Source of the DNA: Blastococcus sp. CT_GayMR20
GTDB taxonomy: Bacteria; Actinomycetota; Actinomycetes; Mycobacteriales; Geodermatophilaceae
Direction of reading: 5' to 3'
Length of the DNA stretch: 64,000 bases
Assembly (NCBI RefSeq): GCF_004570345.1
Contig: NZ_SPQM01000004.1
Location: 1 to 64,000 of the forward strand
Positions 38,706 to 47,169 of the stretch are shown piece by piece. The notes below the pieces were generated by a model. It was not told where the DNA came from and ran no database searches. It saw nothing but the letters and a program-made list of their open reading frames with translations. Every line of letters starts with the position of its first letter. Positions within the stretch are counted from its first letter, which is position 1. The position numbers and the translations under genes were made by a program.

Positions 38706-39970
38706 AGCACGCTCCAGCGCGGGTCACGCTGCGTCCGTCGCGTGTCGAGGACGAGGGCCTCGCTCAGCAGGTCGAGCTTCAGTACGTCGTGGTCGACCAA
38801 CAGGACGACGACGTCGGCGGCGCCCACCTGAGCCGCGTCCAGGTCCACCTGTTGCGCCGGAAGGGGCTCGTGCAGCTGCACGACCTCGAGATCGACGAGC
38901 GGATCAGCGAAGCGGACGTCGGCCCCGAGAGCGGCGAGCAGCTGAGCCACCCGGACCGAAGGTGACTCGCGGGCGTCGCTGGTGTTCTTCTTGTAGGCCA
39001 GACCGACCAGGAGCACGGTCGATCCGTTCACGGCCTTGCGCTCCCGGTTGAGCAGCTCGGTCACGCGCTGGACCACGTAGTCGGGCATGTGGTCGTTGAC
39101 GTCGTTGGCGAGCTCCACGAAGCGGAACGGCTGGCCCAGCGTGCGCTTCACCTGCCAGGACAGGTACGAGGGATCGATTGGCAGGCAGTGACCGCCGACC
39201 CCGGGGCCCGGCGTGAATCTCATGTACCCGAACGGCTTGGTGGACGCGGCGTCGATGGCCTCCCACACATCGATGCCGAGGCCGTGGGCGAAGACCGCCA
39301 GCTCGTTCACCAGCGCGATGTTGACGTGGCGGAAGGTGTTCTCGAGCAGCTTGGTCAGCTCTGCCTCCTTCGGGGACCGGACGGGAACCGTCTGCTCCAC
39401 GATGTCGTCGTAGAAGGCCTTCACCGCCGCTGACGACGGGCCGTCGATCCCGGAGACCACCTTGGGGGTGTTGACCAGCCCGAACACGGGGTTGCCGGGG
39501 TCGATGCGCTCGGGGCTGTAACCGAGGCTGAAGTCGCGTCCAGCCACCAGGCCGGACCCCGCTTCAAGGATGGGGGCCAGCAGTTCCTCGGTGGTCCCGG
39601 GGTACGTCGTCGACTCGAGGACGACCGTCGCACCCGCCTTCAGCATCGGGGCGAGCGTCCGACCGGACCGCTCGATGTAGGACAGGTCGGGGTTGCCCTC
39701 ACGCAGCGGCGTCGGGACCGTGATGACCGCGACGTCGAAGTCCTTCGCTGCCCCGTAGTCGTGGCTGGGCCGGTAGCGACCTGTCGCCAGGGCCGACTGG
39801 AGCTGCTGCGACGGAATGTCCTCGACGTAGGAGTCGCCGGCCGCCAGCCGATCCATGCGACTGACGTCGACTTCCAGCCCGATGACGTCGTAGCCGACCT
39901 CCACCGCCCGCATGGCAAGCGGCAGGCCCACGTACCCCTGTCCGATGACGACGAGCTTTTTGTTCTTCAT
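38702..39970 (-). CDS. UDP-N-acetylhexosamine 6-dehydrogenase-like enzyme (left arm)
   Basis: A 422-residue enzyme of WecC/WbpA type. N-terminal KLVVIGQGYVGLPLAMRAVEVGYDVIG, VPTPLREGNPDLSYIE, VVLESTTYPGTTEELL, GYSPERIDPGNP, LLENTFRHVNIALVNELA, catalytic Cys in GPGVGGHCLPIDPSYLSW, VGLAYKKNTSDARESPSVRVAQLL. The absence of the longer insertions seen in UDP-glucose dehydrogenases and the SPERIDPG signature favour an N-acetylated substrate. ATG 39970 follows GAGGGGA. It is the intact counterpart of the truncated gene at 30014-30934. Confidence 0.92.
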   Translation of the reverse strand: MKNKKLVVIGQGYVGLPLAMRAVEVGYDVIGLEVDVSRMDRLAAGDSYVEDIPSQQLQSALATGRYRPSHDYGAAKDFDVAVITVPTPLREGNPDLSYIERSGRTLAPMLKAGATVVLESTTYPGTTEELLAPILEAGSGLVAGRDFSLGYSPERIDPGNPVFGLVNTPKVVSGIDGPSSAAVKAFYDDIVEQTVPVRSPKEAELTKLLENTFRHVNIALVNELAVFAHGLGIDVWEAIDAASTKPFGYMRFTPGPGVGGHCLPIDPSYLSWQVKRTLGQPFRFVELANDVNDHMPDYVVQRVTELLNRERKAVNGSTVLLVGLAYKKNTSDARESPSVRVAQLLAALGADVRFADPLVDLEVVQLHEPLPAQQVDLDAAQVGAADVVVLLVDHDVLKLDLLSEALVLDTRRTQRDPRWSVL

Positions 39971-39996
39971 GACGATCCCCTCAAGTGGTCGCGGAG

Positions 39997-40671
39997 TCAC
40001 GCCGCGCCAGACCCGTTTAGTGGCTTTGCGGGAATGCCAACAGCCGTAACATCGGACGGCAAATCTCGCGCCACGACCGCACCTGCCCCGACTGTTGTTC
40101 GAGCACCCACGCGTTTCCCTTGGATAACGCACGAGCATGTTCCCAGATTCACCGACTGCTCCAGCAAGACGCTTCCCGAGATGGAGGCGTTCGGATTGAC
40201 CGTTACATAGTCTTGAAGCACGGCATCGTGCCCGACGGTGACGCCGAGGTTGAGGTGGACATGCCGTCCGAGTCGAACGTTCGTCGTGACAGCAGCACCG
40301 GCACAGATGACAACTCCTGGCCCCAACGAGACTAAGTGCTTGCCGAGGGTGGCCGCGGGGTGGACGAGCACCGGAGAGAGCCGACCTGCGGACCGCGCCC
40401 AGGTATCGATTTTTCGCCGGACCTCACCGGAGCCGATCGCTATGATGTACTGGACGTCCACTGCGAGCTGATCGAGCTTCTCGACACCACCCCAAAGACG
40501 AAGGCCACGTTCCGCGATGAGAGTTTCGTCGGCTGGGCCGTCGTCGAGGAAGCCCACAGGCTCGAACAGTTGCCCGTCCTGGCCGCCGGCGTCGTTGACG
40601 GCCTCGATGACGTCATGTACCTCTCGCCCGAAACCACCGGCCCCAATGATTGCGACAGGGATGGCAGTCAC
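39997..40671 (-). CDS. NeuD/PglD-type sugar acetyltransferase (left arm)
   Basis: A 224-residue protein. The N-terminal Rossmann-like domain (AIIGAGGFGREVHDVIE, GFLDDGPADETL) is followed by a left-handed beta-helix of hexapeptide repeats from ~100 (LVHPAATLGKHLVSLGPGVVICAGAAVTTNVRLGRHVHLNLGVTVGHDAVLQD). VTVGHDA contains the catalytic His. Expected to N-acetylate the 4-amino group of a UDP-4-amino-4,6-dideoxy sugar using acetyl-CoA. GTG start overlaps the phosphoglycosyl transferase stop (GTGA). Follows dehydratase and aminotransferase genes, as in the bacillosamine pathway. Confidence 0.9.
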   Translation of the reverse strand: MTAIPVAIIGAGGFGREVHDVIEAVNDAGGQDGQLFEPVGFLDDGPADETLIAERGLRLWGGVEKLDQLAVDVQYIIAIGSGEVRRKIDTWARSAGRLSPVLVHPAATLGKHLVSLGPGVVICAGAAVTTNVRLGRHVHLNLGVTVGHDAVLQDYVTVNPNASISGSVLLEQSVNLGTCSCVIQGKRVGARTTVGAGAVVARDLPSDVTAVGIPAKPLNGSGAA

Positions 40672-41333
40672 GCGTCCTTCTCTAGCGATCGAATGGTCGG
40701 ATGCTTCCGTGTCGACTCCATCGCAGCGCCCTGTCCCGCGAATTCTGGCATTGTCTCCGTATCACTGGCTGAGATGCCGTGGCGTGTGAGGACGGCGCTG
40801 ATGGTCGCTCCCAGGATCTGAAGGTCGAGTCGGAGGCTTAGCCGTTCCACGTACTCCACATCGGCCGCGAATTTCTCCTCCCATGTGAGGGCGTTTCGCC
40901 CCCTCACCTGCGCAAGCCCAGTAATGCCCGGCCTGACCTCATGGCGTCTCATCTGCGTCGGCGAGTACCGCTCCAGGTATCGCATAAGCAGCGGTCGTGG
41001 CCCGACGAGGCTCATCTCCCCACGGAACACATTCCATAAAGTGGGGAGTTCGTCGAGGCTGGTGCTTCTGAGGGTCCGACCCAGCGGTGTCATGCGCTCG
41101 ACGTCGCTTTCGATTCCCCGGGGTTCTCGCATCGTCCGGAACTTCACGAGTTGGAACGGCTCGCCGTTGCGCCCGGGCCGCTCCTGCCGGAACAGCACTG
41201 GTGAACCAACGTCACGACGCACCGCGACTGCGATGGCTGCCATGACTGGAGCGCCAATCAGCAACCCCACGCTCGCCACGACTAGGTCGATGACTCGTTT
41301 GACGGGGAGGTAGGCCGAGGGACAAGGGCTCAC
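40668..41333 (-). CDS. Small phosphoglycosyl transferase (PglC-like) (left arm)
   Basis: A 221-residue monotopic phosphoglycosyl transferase. N-terminal re-entrant helix KRVIDLVVASVGLLIGAPVMAAIAVAVR, SPVLFRQERPGRNGEPF, LVKFRTM, TSLDELPTLWNVFRGEMSLVGPRPLL (catalytic Asp-Glu pair), RHEVRPGITGLAQVRGRN. Lacks the four-helix and Rossmann N-terminal parts of the large enzyme at 9690, so it resembles PglC, which loads a diacetamido sugar phosphate on undecaprenyl phosphate. GTG 41333 overlaps the aminotransferase stop (GTGA). Confidence 0.9.
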   Translation of the reverse strand: MSPCPSAYLPVKRVIDLVVASVGLLIGAPVMAAIAVAVRRDVGSPVLFRQERPGRNGEPFQLVKFRTMREPRGIESDVERMTPLGRTLRSTSLDELPTLWNVFRGEMSLVGPRPLLMRYLERYSPTQMRRHEVRPGITGLAQVRGRNALTWEEKFAADVEYVERLSLRLDLQILGATISAVLTRHGISASDTETMPEFAGQGAAMESTRKHPTIRSLEKDA

Positions 41334-42478
41334 GCGCACTCCAGGAACTCCGTGACGGCCGCCAGAACGCGATCCACCTGCTCGGGGCCGAGCGCCGAGC
41401 CGCTGGGCAGGGTGAGCCCACGCTTGAACAACTGGTCGGCAGCCCCGGTGACCAGCGACCGAGCCTGCGCGAACACCGGCTGGCGGTGCATGGGCTTCCA
41501 GAGGGGGCGAGACTCGATGTTCGCGGCGTCCAGGGCCTTGCGGAGATCCTCGGTGGACCACCCTGCCTCGGTCTCGTCGACGAGCACGGCGGTCAGCCAG
41601 CAGTTGTCCTGCTCGTCGTTCGCGCGCTGGAAGACGGTCACTCCGGGCACGCCGGCGAATGCCTCGATGTACATCGCGCGCAGCGCGCGGCGCCGGCCGA
41701 TCATCTCGTCCAGCCGCTCCAACTGCGCGAGACCGAGCGCGGCCAGCACGTTGCTGAGCCGGTAGTTGTAGCCGATCTCGGTGTGCTCGTAGTGCACCGC
41801 CGGCTGCCGCGCCTGCGTACTGAGGTAGCGGATCCGGTCTGCCGTCACAGCGTCGTCGGTGAGCAACATCCCGCCGCCGCTGGTCGTCATGATCTTGTTG
41901 CCGTTAAATGACAGCGCGGCCATCACGCCGAACGACCCGGCCGGGCGGCCGGCATGGGATGCGCAGAGCGACTCGGCGGCATCGGAGAGCACCGGTACGC
42001 CGAACCGCTCGCACAGCGGGTCGATCCGCGTGTAGTCGGCGCAGCGGCCCAGCAGGTCGACCGGTATGACACCAGCAACCGTCGCGCCCTCCGACTGCAA
42101 CTGGGTGAGCGCCTGCTCCAAGAGGGCTAGGTCGAGGTTGCCGCTGTCGTCGCAGTCGACGAAGAACGGGTCGGCCCCGGTGTAGACCACCGCGTTCGCC
42201 GTCGCCGCGAACGTCAGAGTCGGGACGATGACCACGGTCCCCGGCTTCGCGCCGAGCTCCAGCAGCGCCAGGTGCAGCGCCGCCGTTCCCGAGGAGAGGG
42301 CTACCGCATGCTGCCGGCCGCACCGCTCGGCGATGGCGGCCTCGAACGCGTCCACCATCGGGCCGAGCGGCGCGATCCAGCCGGAGCGGACCGCCGCGAC
42401 GACCATCTCCTCCTCGCGCTCGCCGACGTCCGGAGGAGAGAGCAGGACGCGCGTGCGTGCGTCGGGAGTGCCGATCAC
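41330..42478 (-). CDS. DegT/DnrJ/EryC1 PLP-dependent sugar aminotransferase (left arm)
   Basis: A 382-residue enzyme, probably PglE-like: transamination of a UDP-4-keto-6-deoxy sugar to the 4-amino sugar. LSPPDVGEREEEMV, ALSSGTAALHLALLELG, IVPTLTFAATANAVVYTGADPFFVDCD, the cofactor Asp in VLSDAAESLCAS, the PLP lysine in SFNGNKIMTTSGGGML, and YNYRLSNVLAALGLAQLERL. C-terminal IESRPLWKPMHRQPVF is typical of the family. GTG 42478 overlaps the dehydratase stop (GTGA). Confidence 0.93.
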   Translation of the reverse strand: MIGTPDARTRVLLSPPDVGEREEEMVVAAVRSGWIAPLGPMVDAFEAAIAERCGRQHAVALSSGTAALHLALLELGAKPGTVVIVPTLTFAATANAVVYTGADPFFVDCDDSGNLDLALLEQALTQLQSEGATVAGVIPVDLLGRCADYTRIDPLCERFGVPVLSDAAESLCASHAGRPAGSFGVMAALSFNGNKIMTTSGGGMLLTDDAVTADRIRYLSTQARQPAVHYEHTEIGYNYRLSNVLAALGLAQLERLDEMIGRRRALRAMYIEAFAGVPGVTVFQRANDEQDNCWLTAVLVDETEAGWSTEDLRKALDAANIESRPLWKPMHRQPVFAQARSLVTGAADQLFKRGLTLPSGSALGPEQVDRVLAAVTEFLECA

Positions 42479-44355
42479 TGCTGCCCCGCCTGAGCCAGGC
42501 GCGTTTCGATGGCATCCACCTGCAGGACCGCCTCGAGCGGCGGGAACGGCCGGGCGAGCCACGACTCCAGGTCGCCCTCGACAGGCGGAACCGGAACGTG
42601 GCTGATCAGCGGGTGCACGGGGCGGCTGTCCCGCTCCTCCCTGCCGAACAGCTCCTCGTGCAGCTTTTCGCCCGGCCGCAGGCCGGTGAAGCGGATCTGG
42701 ATCGGACGGCCCTCCATGGCGATGAGCTGAGCGGCGACATCCGCGATCCGCACCGGCTCGCCCATGTCCAGCACGAGCGCCTCACCGCCGGCGCCCACGG
42801 CGCCGGCCTGGATGACCAGCTCCACCGCCTCGGGGATGGTCATGAAGAAGCGCGTCACGTCGGGGTGCGTCACCGTCACCGGGCCGCCGCGCGCGATCTG
42901 CGCGGCGAAGGTCTCCAGCACGGAGCCACGGCTACCCAGCACGTTCCCGAACCGCACCGAGAGGAACCGGCCCTCGTTGCGCTGCGCGTAGGTGGCCGTC
43001 AGCCGCTCGGCCATCCGCTTCGTGCGCCCCAGCACGTTGACCGGGTCGGCGGCCTTGTCGGTCGAGACATTGATGAAATGGCTCACCCCGACCGCGGTCG
43101 CCGCGTCGAGCACGTTGCGGGTGCCGAGGACGTTGGTCTTCCAGCCCTCGCTCGGGTACTGCTCGAGCATGTTGACGTGCTTCAGCGCGGCTGCGTGGAA
43201 GACGACGTCGGGCATCCGGCGCAGGAACAGCTCCCGCAGCGCTTCCCCGTCGCGGATGTCGGCGAGGATCGCTTCCGGCAGGTGCAGCTGCGCCTCGCCG
43301 TGGATGCTCAGGCTCACCGCGTGCAGGGCCGACTCGTCGCGGTCGAGCATCATGAGCTCGGCCGGCCCGAACTGGTGGATCTGCCGGCAGAGTTCGGAGC
43401 CGATCGAGCCGCCGGCGCCGGTGACCAGCACCCGCTTGCCCTTGAGAAAGCCCGCGATCTCGCTGATGTTCGTGTCGATCTGGTGGCGGCCCAGCAGGTC
43501 GGCGATGTCGATGTCGCGGACATCGCGGATGCCGATGCGCCGGCTGAGCAGGTCCGACAGTGACGGCAGTACCTTGACCGTGAGGCCTGCTTCGGTGGCG
43601 CGCTGGGAGATGTCCCGCACGAGCGCCGAATCTGCCGACGGGAGCGCGAGCACGAGCACCTCGGCATCGGTCGCAACCGCCGCCGGCCCGATGTGCTCCC
43701 GGCCGCCGAGCATCCGAACGCCCCGGACGCGGACATGGCGCTTCGCCGGGTCGTCGTCCAACAGACCCACGGGTACATACGGGCTCGCTGGATCGGCGAG
43801 CATCGAACGGACCAGCTGGTGCCCGGCGTTGCCGGCGCCGAAGACCAGCGTCGGCTGACCCTGGCGCGGACGCACCGCCCCCTCGCGCTGACTACGGATG
43901 GCGAGCCGGTAGGTCAGCATCAGCACGAACGCAACGATGGCGCCGATGAGCGGGACGGACAGCGGCAGCAACCGAGGCATGCCGGCGAAGAGGTCAGCGG
44001 CGAAGGCCGCCATGGCAGCAGTAGCCGTCGCTGCCGCGAGGGCCTTGAACTCCTCCGCACTCCCTACCGCATAGCGGCCCTGGTGCAGCCGGAGGACCAC
44101 CGAGACGGCCAGGAACGCGGCGCCGGCCACCGCGGTGACGGTGAGCAGTCCCGCGAGGCTCACGCGGTCGAGGTCACCGTCGTAGCGTGCCGACGCGAGG
44201 AGGGTGAAGCCGACGAGTACGGAGAGCAGGTCGGCCATGACCATGGCGAGGCGAGCGAGCTTCCAGAACGCTCCGGACCTCGAGATCACGGGGCCGACCT
44301 CCCACCGGGGCGCAGACCAACGCCGAAGCGCTGAAGGTTGGAACGGCGGACGCAT
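42475..44355 (-). CDS. Membrane-bound nucleotide-sugar 4,6-dehydratase (CapD/PglF type) (left arm)
   Basis: A ~626-residue protein. Four N-terminal helices (LARLAMVMADLLSVLVGFTLLAS to IGAIVAFVLMLTYRLAI) are followed by a first Rossmann domain (TLVFGAGNAGHQLVRSML). The catalytic SDR domain has KRVLVTGAGGSIGSELCRQI, FHAAALKHVNMLEQYP, NVSTDKAADPVNVLGRTKRMAE, RFGNVLGSRGSVLETFAAQI and FTGLRPGEKLHEELF. The STDKA block is that of UDP-GlcNAc 4,6-dehydratases. It opens the diamino-sugar pathway continued by the next three genes. ATG 44355 is chosen; GTG further downstream (44289 region) is possible. Confidence 0.92.
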   Translation of the reverse strand: MRPPFQPSALRRWSAPRWEVGPVISRSGAFWKLARLAMVMADLLSVLVGFTLLASARYDGDLDRVSLAGLLTVTAVAGAAFLAVSVVLRLHQGRYAVGSAEEFKALAAATATAAMAAFAADLFAGMPRLLPLSVPLIGAIVAFVLMLTYRLAIRSQREGAVRPRQGQPTLVFGAGNAGHQLVRSMLADPASPYVPVGLLDDDPAKRHVRVRGVRMLGGREHIGPAAVATDAEVLVLALPSADSALVRDISQRATEAGLTVKVLPSLSDLLSRRIGIRDVRDIDIADLLGRHQIDTNISEIAGFLKGKRVLVTGAGGSIGSELCRQIHQFGPAELMMLDRDESALHAVSLSIHGEAQLHLPEAILADIRDGEALRELFLRRMPDVVFHAAALKHVNMLEQYPSEGWKTNVLGTRNVLDAATAVGVSHFINVSTDKAADPVNVLGRTKRMAERLTATYAQRNEGRFLSVRFGNVLGSRGSVLETFAAQIARGGPVTVTHPDVTRFFMTIPEAVELVIQAGAVGAGGEALVLDMGEPVRIADVAAQLIAMEGRPIQIRFTGLRPGEKLHEELFGREERDSRPVHPLISHVPVPPVEGDLESWLARPFPPLEAVLQVDAIETRLAQAGQQ

Positions 44356-44401
44356 GTAGAACGGATGGGTCCGCCAAAGGTGACGGCGATGATGACGTCG
44401 C

Positions 44402-45877
44402 TCAGAACGGCGCACCCCCGTCGGGGCTCGTCAGTGGGGAGTCGAGCGGGGAGTGGCGCCGCCGGCCGGTGCGCCGGCCGGGGCGGCCACGCTTCGGCTC
44501 CGGGATGGGCGCGCGACCCGGGTCCGCCCCGTATCCGTATCCGTAGCCGTAGCCGCGTGCGATGGACGCGGCCTGCGGCACCCGGTTGAGGACGACACCC
44601 AGCAGCTTCGCGTCGATCCGGGCCAGTACGGCGGCTGCCTCTTCCAGCTGCTCGCGACGGGTCGAGCCGTATCGGGTCGTGATGACACAGCCGTCCGCTG
44701 CCACGCTGAGCACGGCTGCGTCGGTGACCGGCAGGAGCGGCGGGGTGTCGATGACGACGAAGTCGTACTCCTCGCGCAGCGTCGCGAGCACGCCGCGCAT
44801 GTGGGCGGAGCCCAGCATCTCGCTGGGGTTCGGCGGCATCGGCCCAGCCGCCAGCACCGAGAGCTTGCCGTCCCCCCAGGGCTGCAGCACCTCGTGCAGC
44901 TCCGCCGTCCCGGCCAGGACGTTCGTCAGGCCGGCGCCGCCGACGAGCCCCATGTAGCGGGTGACCCGCGGCCGACGCAGGTCGGCCTCGAGCAGGACCA
45001 CACGGCTGCCCGACTGCGCCAGCGCCGTGGACAGGTTGACTGCGAGCGTCGATTTGCCCTCGCCGGGCACCGAGCTGGCGACGACGATCACCTTGGGCGG
45101 GTTGTCGACGTCGAGGAACTGCAGGTTCGTCCGGATGGCACGGAAGGACTCCGCCGTCGGCGAGTGCTCGTCCGCAGCCGTGACGACGTGCTTCTCGTCC
45201 AGGCGCGGGTCCTCGAGGACGGTGCCGATGACCCCCATCCCGGTCAGCGCCTGGACGTCGTCGTTCGACTTGACCGTGTTGTCCAGCCGGCTTCGGAGCA
45301 GCGCCAGTCCCAGGCCGATGAGTAGACCAAGAACCGCACCCAGCGCGAGATTGCGAGTGACGCTCGGGCTGACTGCAGCTGGTCGAAGCTCTGCGGCTTG
45401 GACGATGGTGACCTTGACCGTGGACGCGTCGGCGCCCTCGGGCGTCTCCAACTCGGTCACCTGCTCCGTGAACTGCTCGCTCAGCGACGCGGCGATGTCG
45501 CGGGCCCGCTCTGCCGAGGTGTCGGTGACCGTGACTTCGAGGATGACGGTGTCGGGCAGCGCACGCGCAGCGACCTTCGCCGCAACTGCGTCCGGGCTGA
45601 GGTCCAGACCGAGGTCGTCGACGACCTGGGCGGCCAGCTGCTCACCGGTCAGGAGCTCGGCATAGGAGGTGACGCGCTGCTGGGAGAAGAGGTTGCCCTG
45701 GTAGGCGGCTGAGGTGTCCGTCGTGCCGGCGACCGAGACGAACAACCGCGTCGACGACGAGTACAGCGGCGTCGCTGCCCAGCTGAGCGCGCCCGCGATG
45801 ACCAGGCCCAGGAGGGTCCCGCTGACGAGGAGCCACCAGCCAGAACGCACCACGTTGAGCACGTCCTTCAGATCCAA
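44402..45877 (-). CDS. Wzz-type chain-length regulator fused to BY-kinase (left arm)
   Basis: A 491-residue polysaccharide co-polymerase. Wzz domain: helix WWLLVSGTLLGLVIAGALSW, an extracytoplasmic loop, and a second helix NLALGAVLGLLIGLGLALL. The cytoplasmic bacterial tyrosine kinase domain has Walker A VASSVPGEGKSTLA, A' VVLLEADLRRPRV and B YDFVVIDTPPLLPVTDA. The C-terminal tail contains alternating Gly-Tyr (GYGYGYGYG), the autophosphorylation cluster. It would set chain length and be reset by the phosphatase at 28935-29630. TTG 45877 is preferred because GGGAGCGGGGG lies just upstream; TTG 45895 is the alternative. Confidence 0.92.
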   Translation of the reverse strand: MDLKDVLNVVRSGWWLLVSGTLLGLVIAGALSWAATPLYSSSTRLFVSVAGTTDTSAAYQGNLFSQQRVTSYAELLTGEQLAAQVVDDLGLDLSPDAVAAKVAARALPDTVILEVTVTDTSAERARDIAASLSEQFTEQVTELETPEGADASTVKVTIVQAAELRPAAVSPSVTRNLALGAVLGLLIGLGLALLRSRLDNTVKSNDDVQALTGMGVIGTVLEDPRLDEKHVVTAADEHSPTAESFRAIRTNLQFLDVDNPPKVIVVASSVPGEGKSTLAVNLSTALAQSGSRVVLLEADLRRPRVTRYMGLVGGAGLTNVLAGTAELHEVLQPWGDGKLSVLAAGPMPPNPSEMLGSAHMRGVLATLREEYDFVVIDTPPLLPVTDAAVLSVAADGCVITTRYGSTRREQLEEAAAVLARIDAKLLGVVLNRVPQAASIARGYGYGYGYGADPGRAPIPEPKRGRPGRRTGRRRHSPLDSPLTSPDGGAPF

Positions 45878-45939
45878 CTGAGCCCCCGCTCCCAATGAAC
45901 AGGCCTACCCCCGTTGGAGACCCGCGTCGCCCCGTCGAG

Positions 45940-46015
45940 CTCAGATGTTTGAGTATCGAACGGCATGCAACGGTACCCGCCAGCACCCATTGGGCGGCAC
46001 CCCTCAGATGCTTGA
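45940..46015. promoter_or_regulatory. Paired direct repeats upstream of Wzz/kinase gene (left arm)
   Basis: The 13-mer TCAARCATCTGAG (read toward the kinase gene) occurs at 46003-46015 and 45940-45952, 63 bases apart, about six helical turns. It lies in the 253-base gap between nrfD and the kinase gene. Candidate regulator binding sites controlling the polysaccharide operon. Confidence 0.4.
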
Positions 46016-46130
46016 AAGTGACGCAATCAACCCGGTCCAGTGAGTGCCGCGGTCCCGATCTCATGCACCGTGATGGGGGCACTACGGAACGCAGTCGTCC
46101 GTTTGGAGTCATGCACCCTGCGCTCAACGC

Positions 46131-47165
46131 TCACCGGGTGACCGAGCGAGCCTCGCTGCTCCCGGCTGCCAGTCGCTCCCGTTGGGGGACGACGGTGTAT
46201 TTCGGGTCGCGGGCGCTGGCCATGCCGGCGTCGAAGACGCCGAACCGGGTGAGCAGGGAGCCGGCCGCCAAAAGCGTTCCAGACGCAACGGCCCCCAGCC
46301 GGGTGCGCCCGGCCACGACGGTCAAGCCGGCGCCAGCAGCGGTGCACGCCTTCGCCGCTCGCATGAAGGTCCCGGCCCGGCCCTCGTGGTACGGCTCGGC
46401 CACGATGCTCTCGTCGTTCTCGACCTGGTGCACCACGGCCAGCTCGACCAGAGCCCCCGCGACCGCCATCTTCCGCGCCGGGCCGGCCTCGGCCACCGGA
46501 GTGAACACCATGTTCAGGCCCCCGCCCGCGGCCAGCGCCGAGCCGGCGAAGACGAACGGCAGCTTGGTGTGGAAGTCGCGCCACGACGGCACCGCGGTGT
46601 TCGCCAGCAGCACCGCGGTGTAGGTCGCCATCGGGCCACCGAACATCGCGCCGACGATGCCGCCGAAGCGCTTGAGCCGCGGGAACCAGCCGAGCAGCTC
46701 GACCGCGGCGGTCGCAGCCGTGGCCGCGCTGAACGGCGACAGGATGTAGGTGCCCATCGACAGCGCGGACGTCGGCTTGAACACCCGCAGCATGTGCAGG
46801 AACCGCTCGGGCCGCCCGAGGTCGTGCACGAGGAAGAAGACCGATGCGAGCGAGCCCCCACCCGCGATGAGCCGGCCGGCACGGGTGAGCCTCGGGCGTC
46901 CGCTGAGGTCAGCCATCGCGGCGAGGATCGCAGAAGTACCCGACGCTCCGCCGAGGAACAGGTAGAGCGGCACGTCCGGGGTCTTCCACACCGGCGCCTT
47001 GATGATCGGGCGCCCGTAGTACGAGGTGAACTCGGCGTCGTCGACCATCGCGACCTCGCCGACGGCCCGCCGTCCGCTGCGCCGGCCGTTCTTCTTCCGC
47101 TTCGGCGCAGTCCAGCCGTCCGCCCGGCGCCAGCCTGCGCCAGGGGTCATGAGGCCTTCCGTCAT
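46131..47165 (-). CDS. nrfD: NrfD-type membrane subunit of formate dehydrogenase (left arm)
   Basis: A 344-residue membrane anchor predicted to pass electrons from the iron-sulfur subunit to quinone. A basic N terminus is followed by SYYGRPIIKAPVWKTPDVPLYLFLGGASG, a typical NrfD/PsrC opening. Eight or so helices follow, including LIAGGGSLASVFFLVHDLGRPERFLHMLRVFKPTSALSMGTYIL, where the HDLGRPERF and SxMS-like motifs are family hallmarks. It begins five bases after fdhB ends. Confidence 0.9.
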   Translation of the reverse strand: MTEGLMTPGAGWRRADGWTAPKRKKNGRRSGRRAVGEVAMVDDAEFTSYYGRPIIKAPVWKTPDVPLYLFLGGASGTSAILAAMADLSGRPRLTRAGRLIAGGGSLASVFFLVHDLGRPERFLHMLRVFKPTSALSMGTYILSPFSAATAATAAVELLGWFPRLKRFGGIVGAMFGGPMATYTAVLLANTAVPSWRDFHTKLPFVFAGSALAAGGGLNMVFTPVAEAGPARKMAVAGALVELAVVHQVENDESIVAEPYHEGRAGTFMRAAKACTAAGAGLTVVAGRTRLGAVASGTLLAAGSLLTRFGVFDAGMASARDPKYTVVPQRERLAAGSSEARSVTR

Positions 47166-47169
47166 GCCG

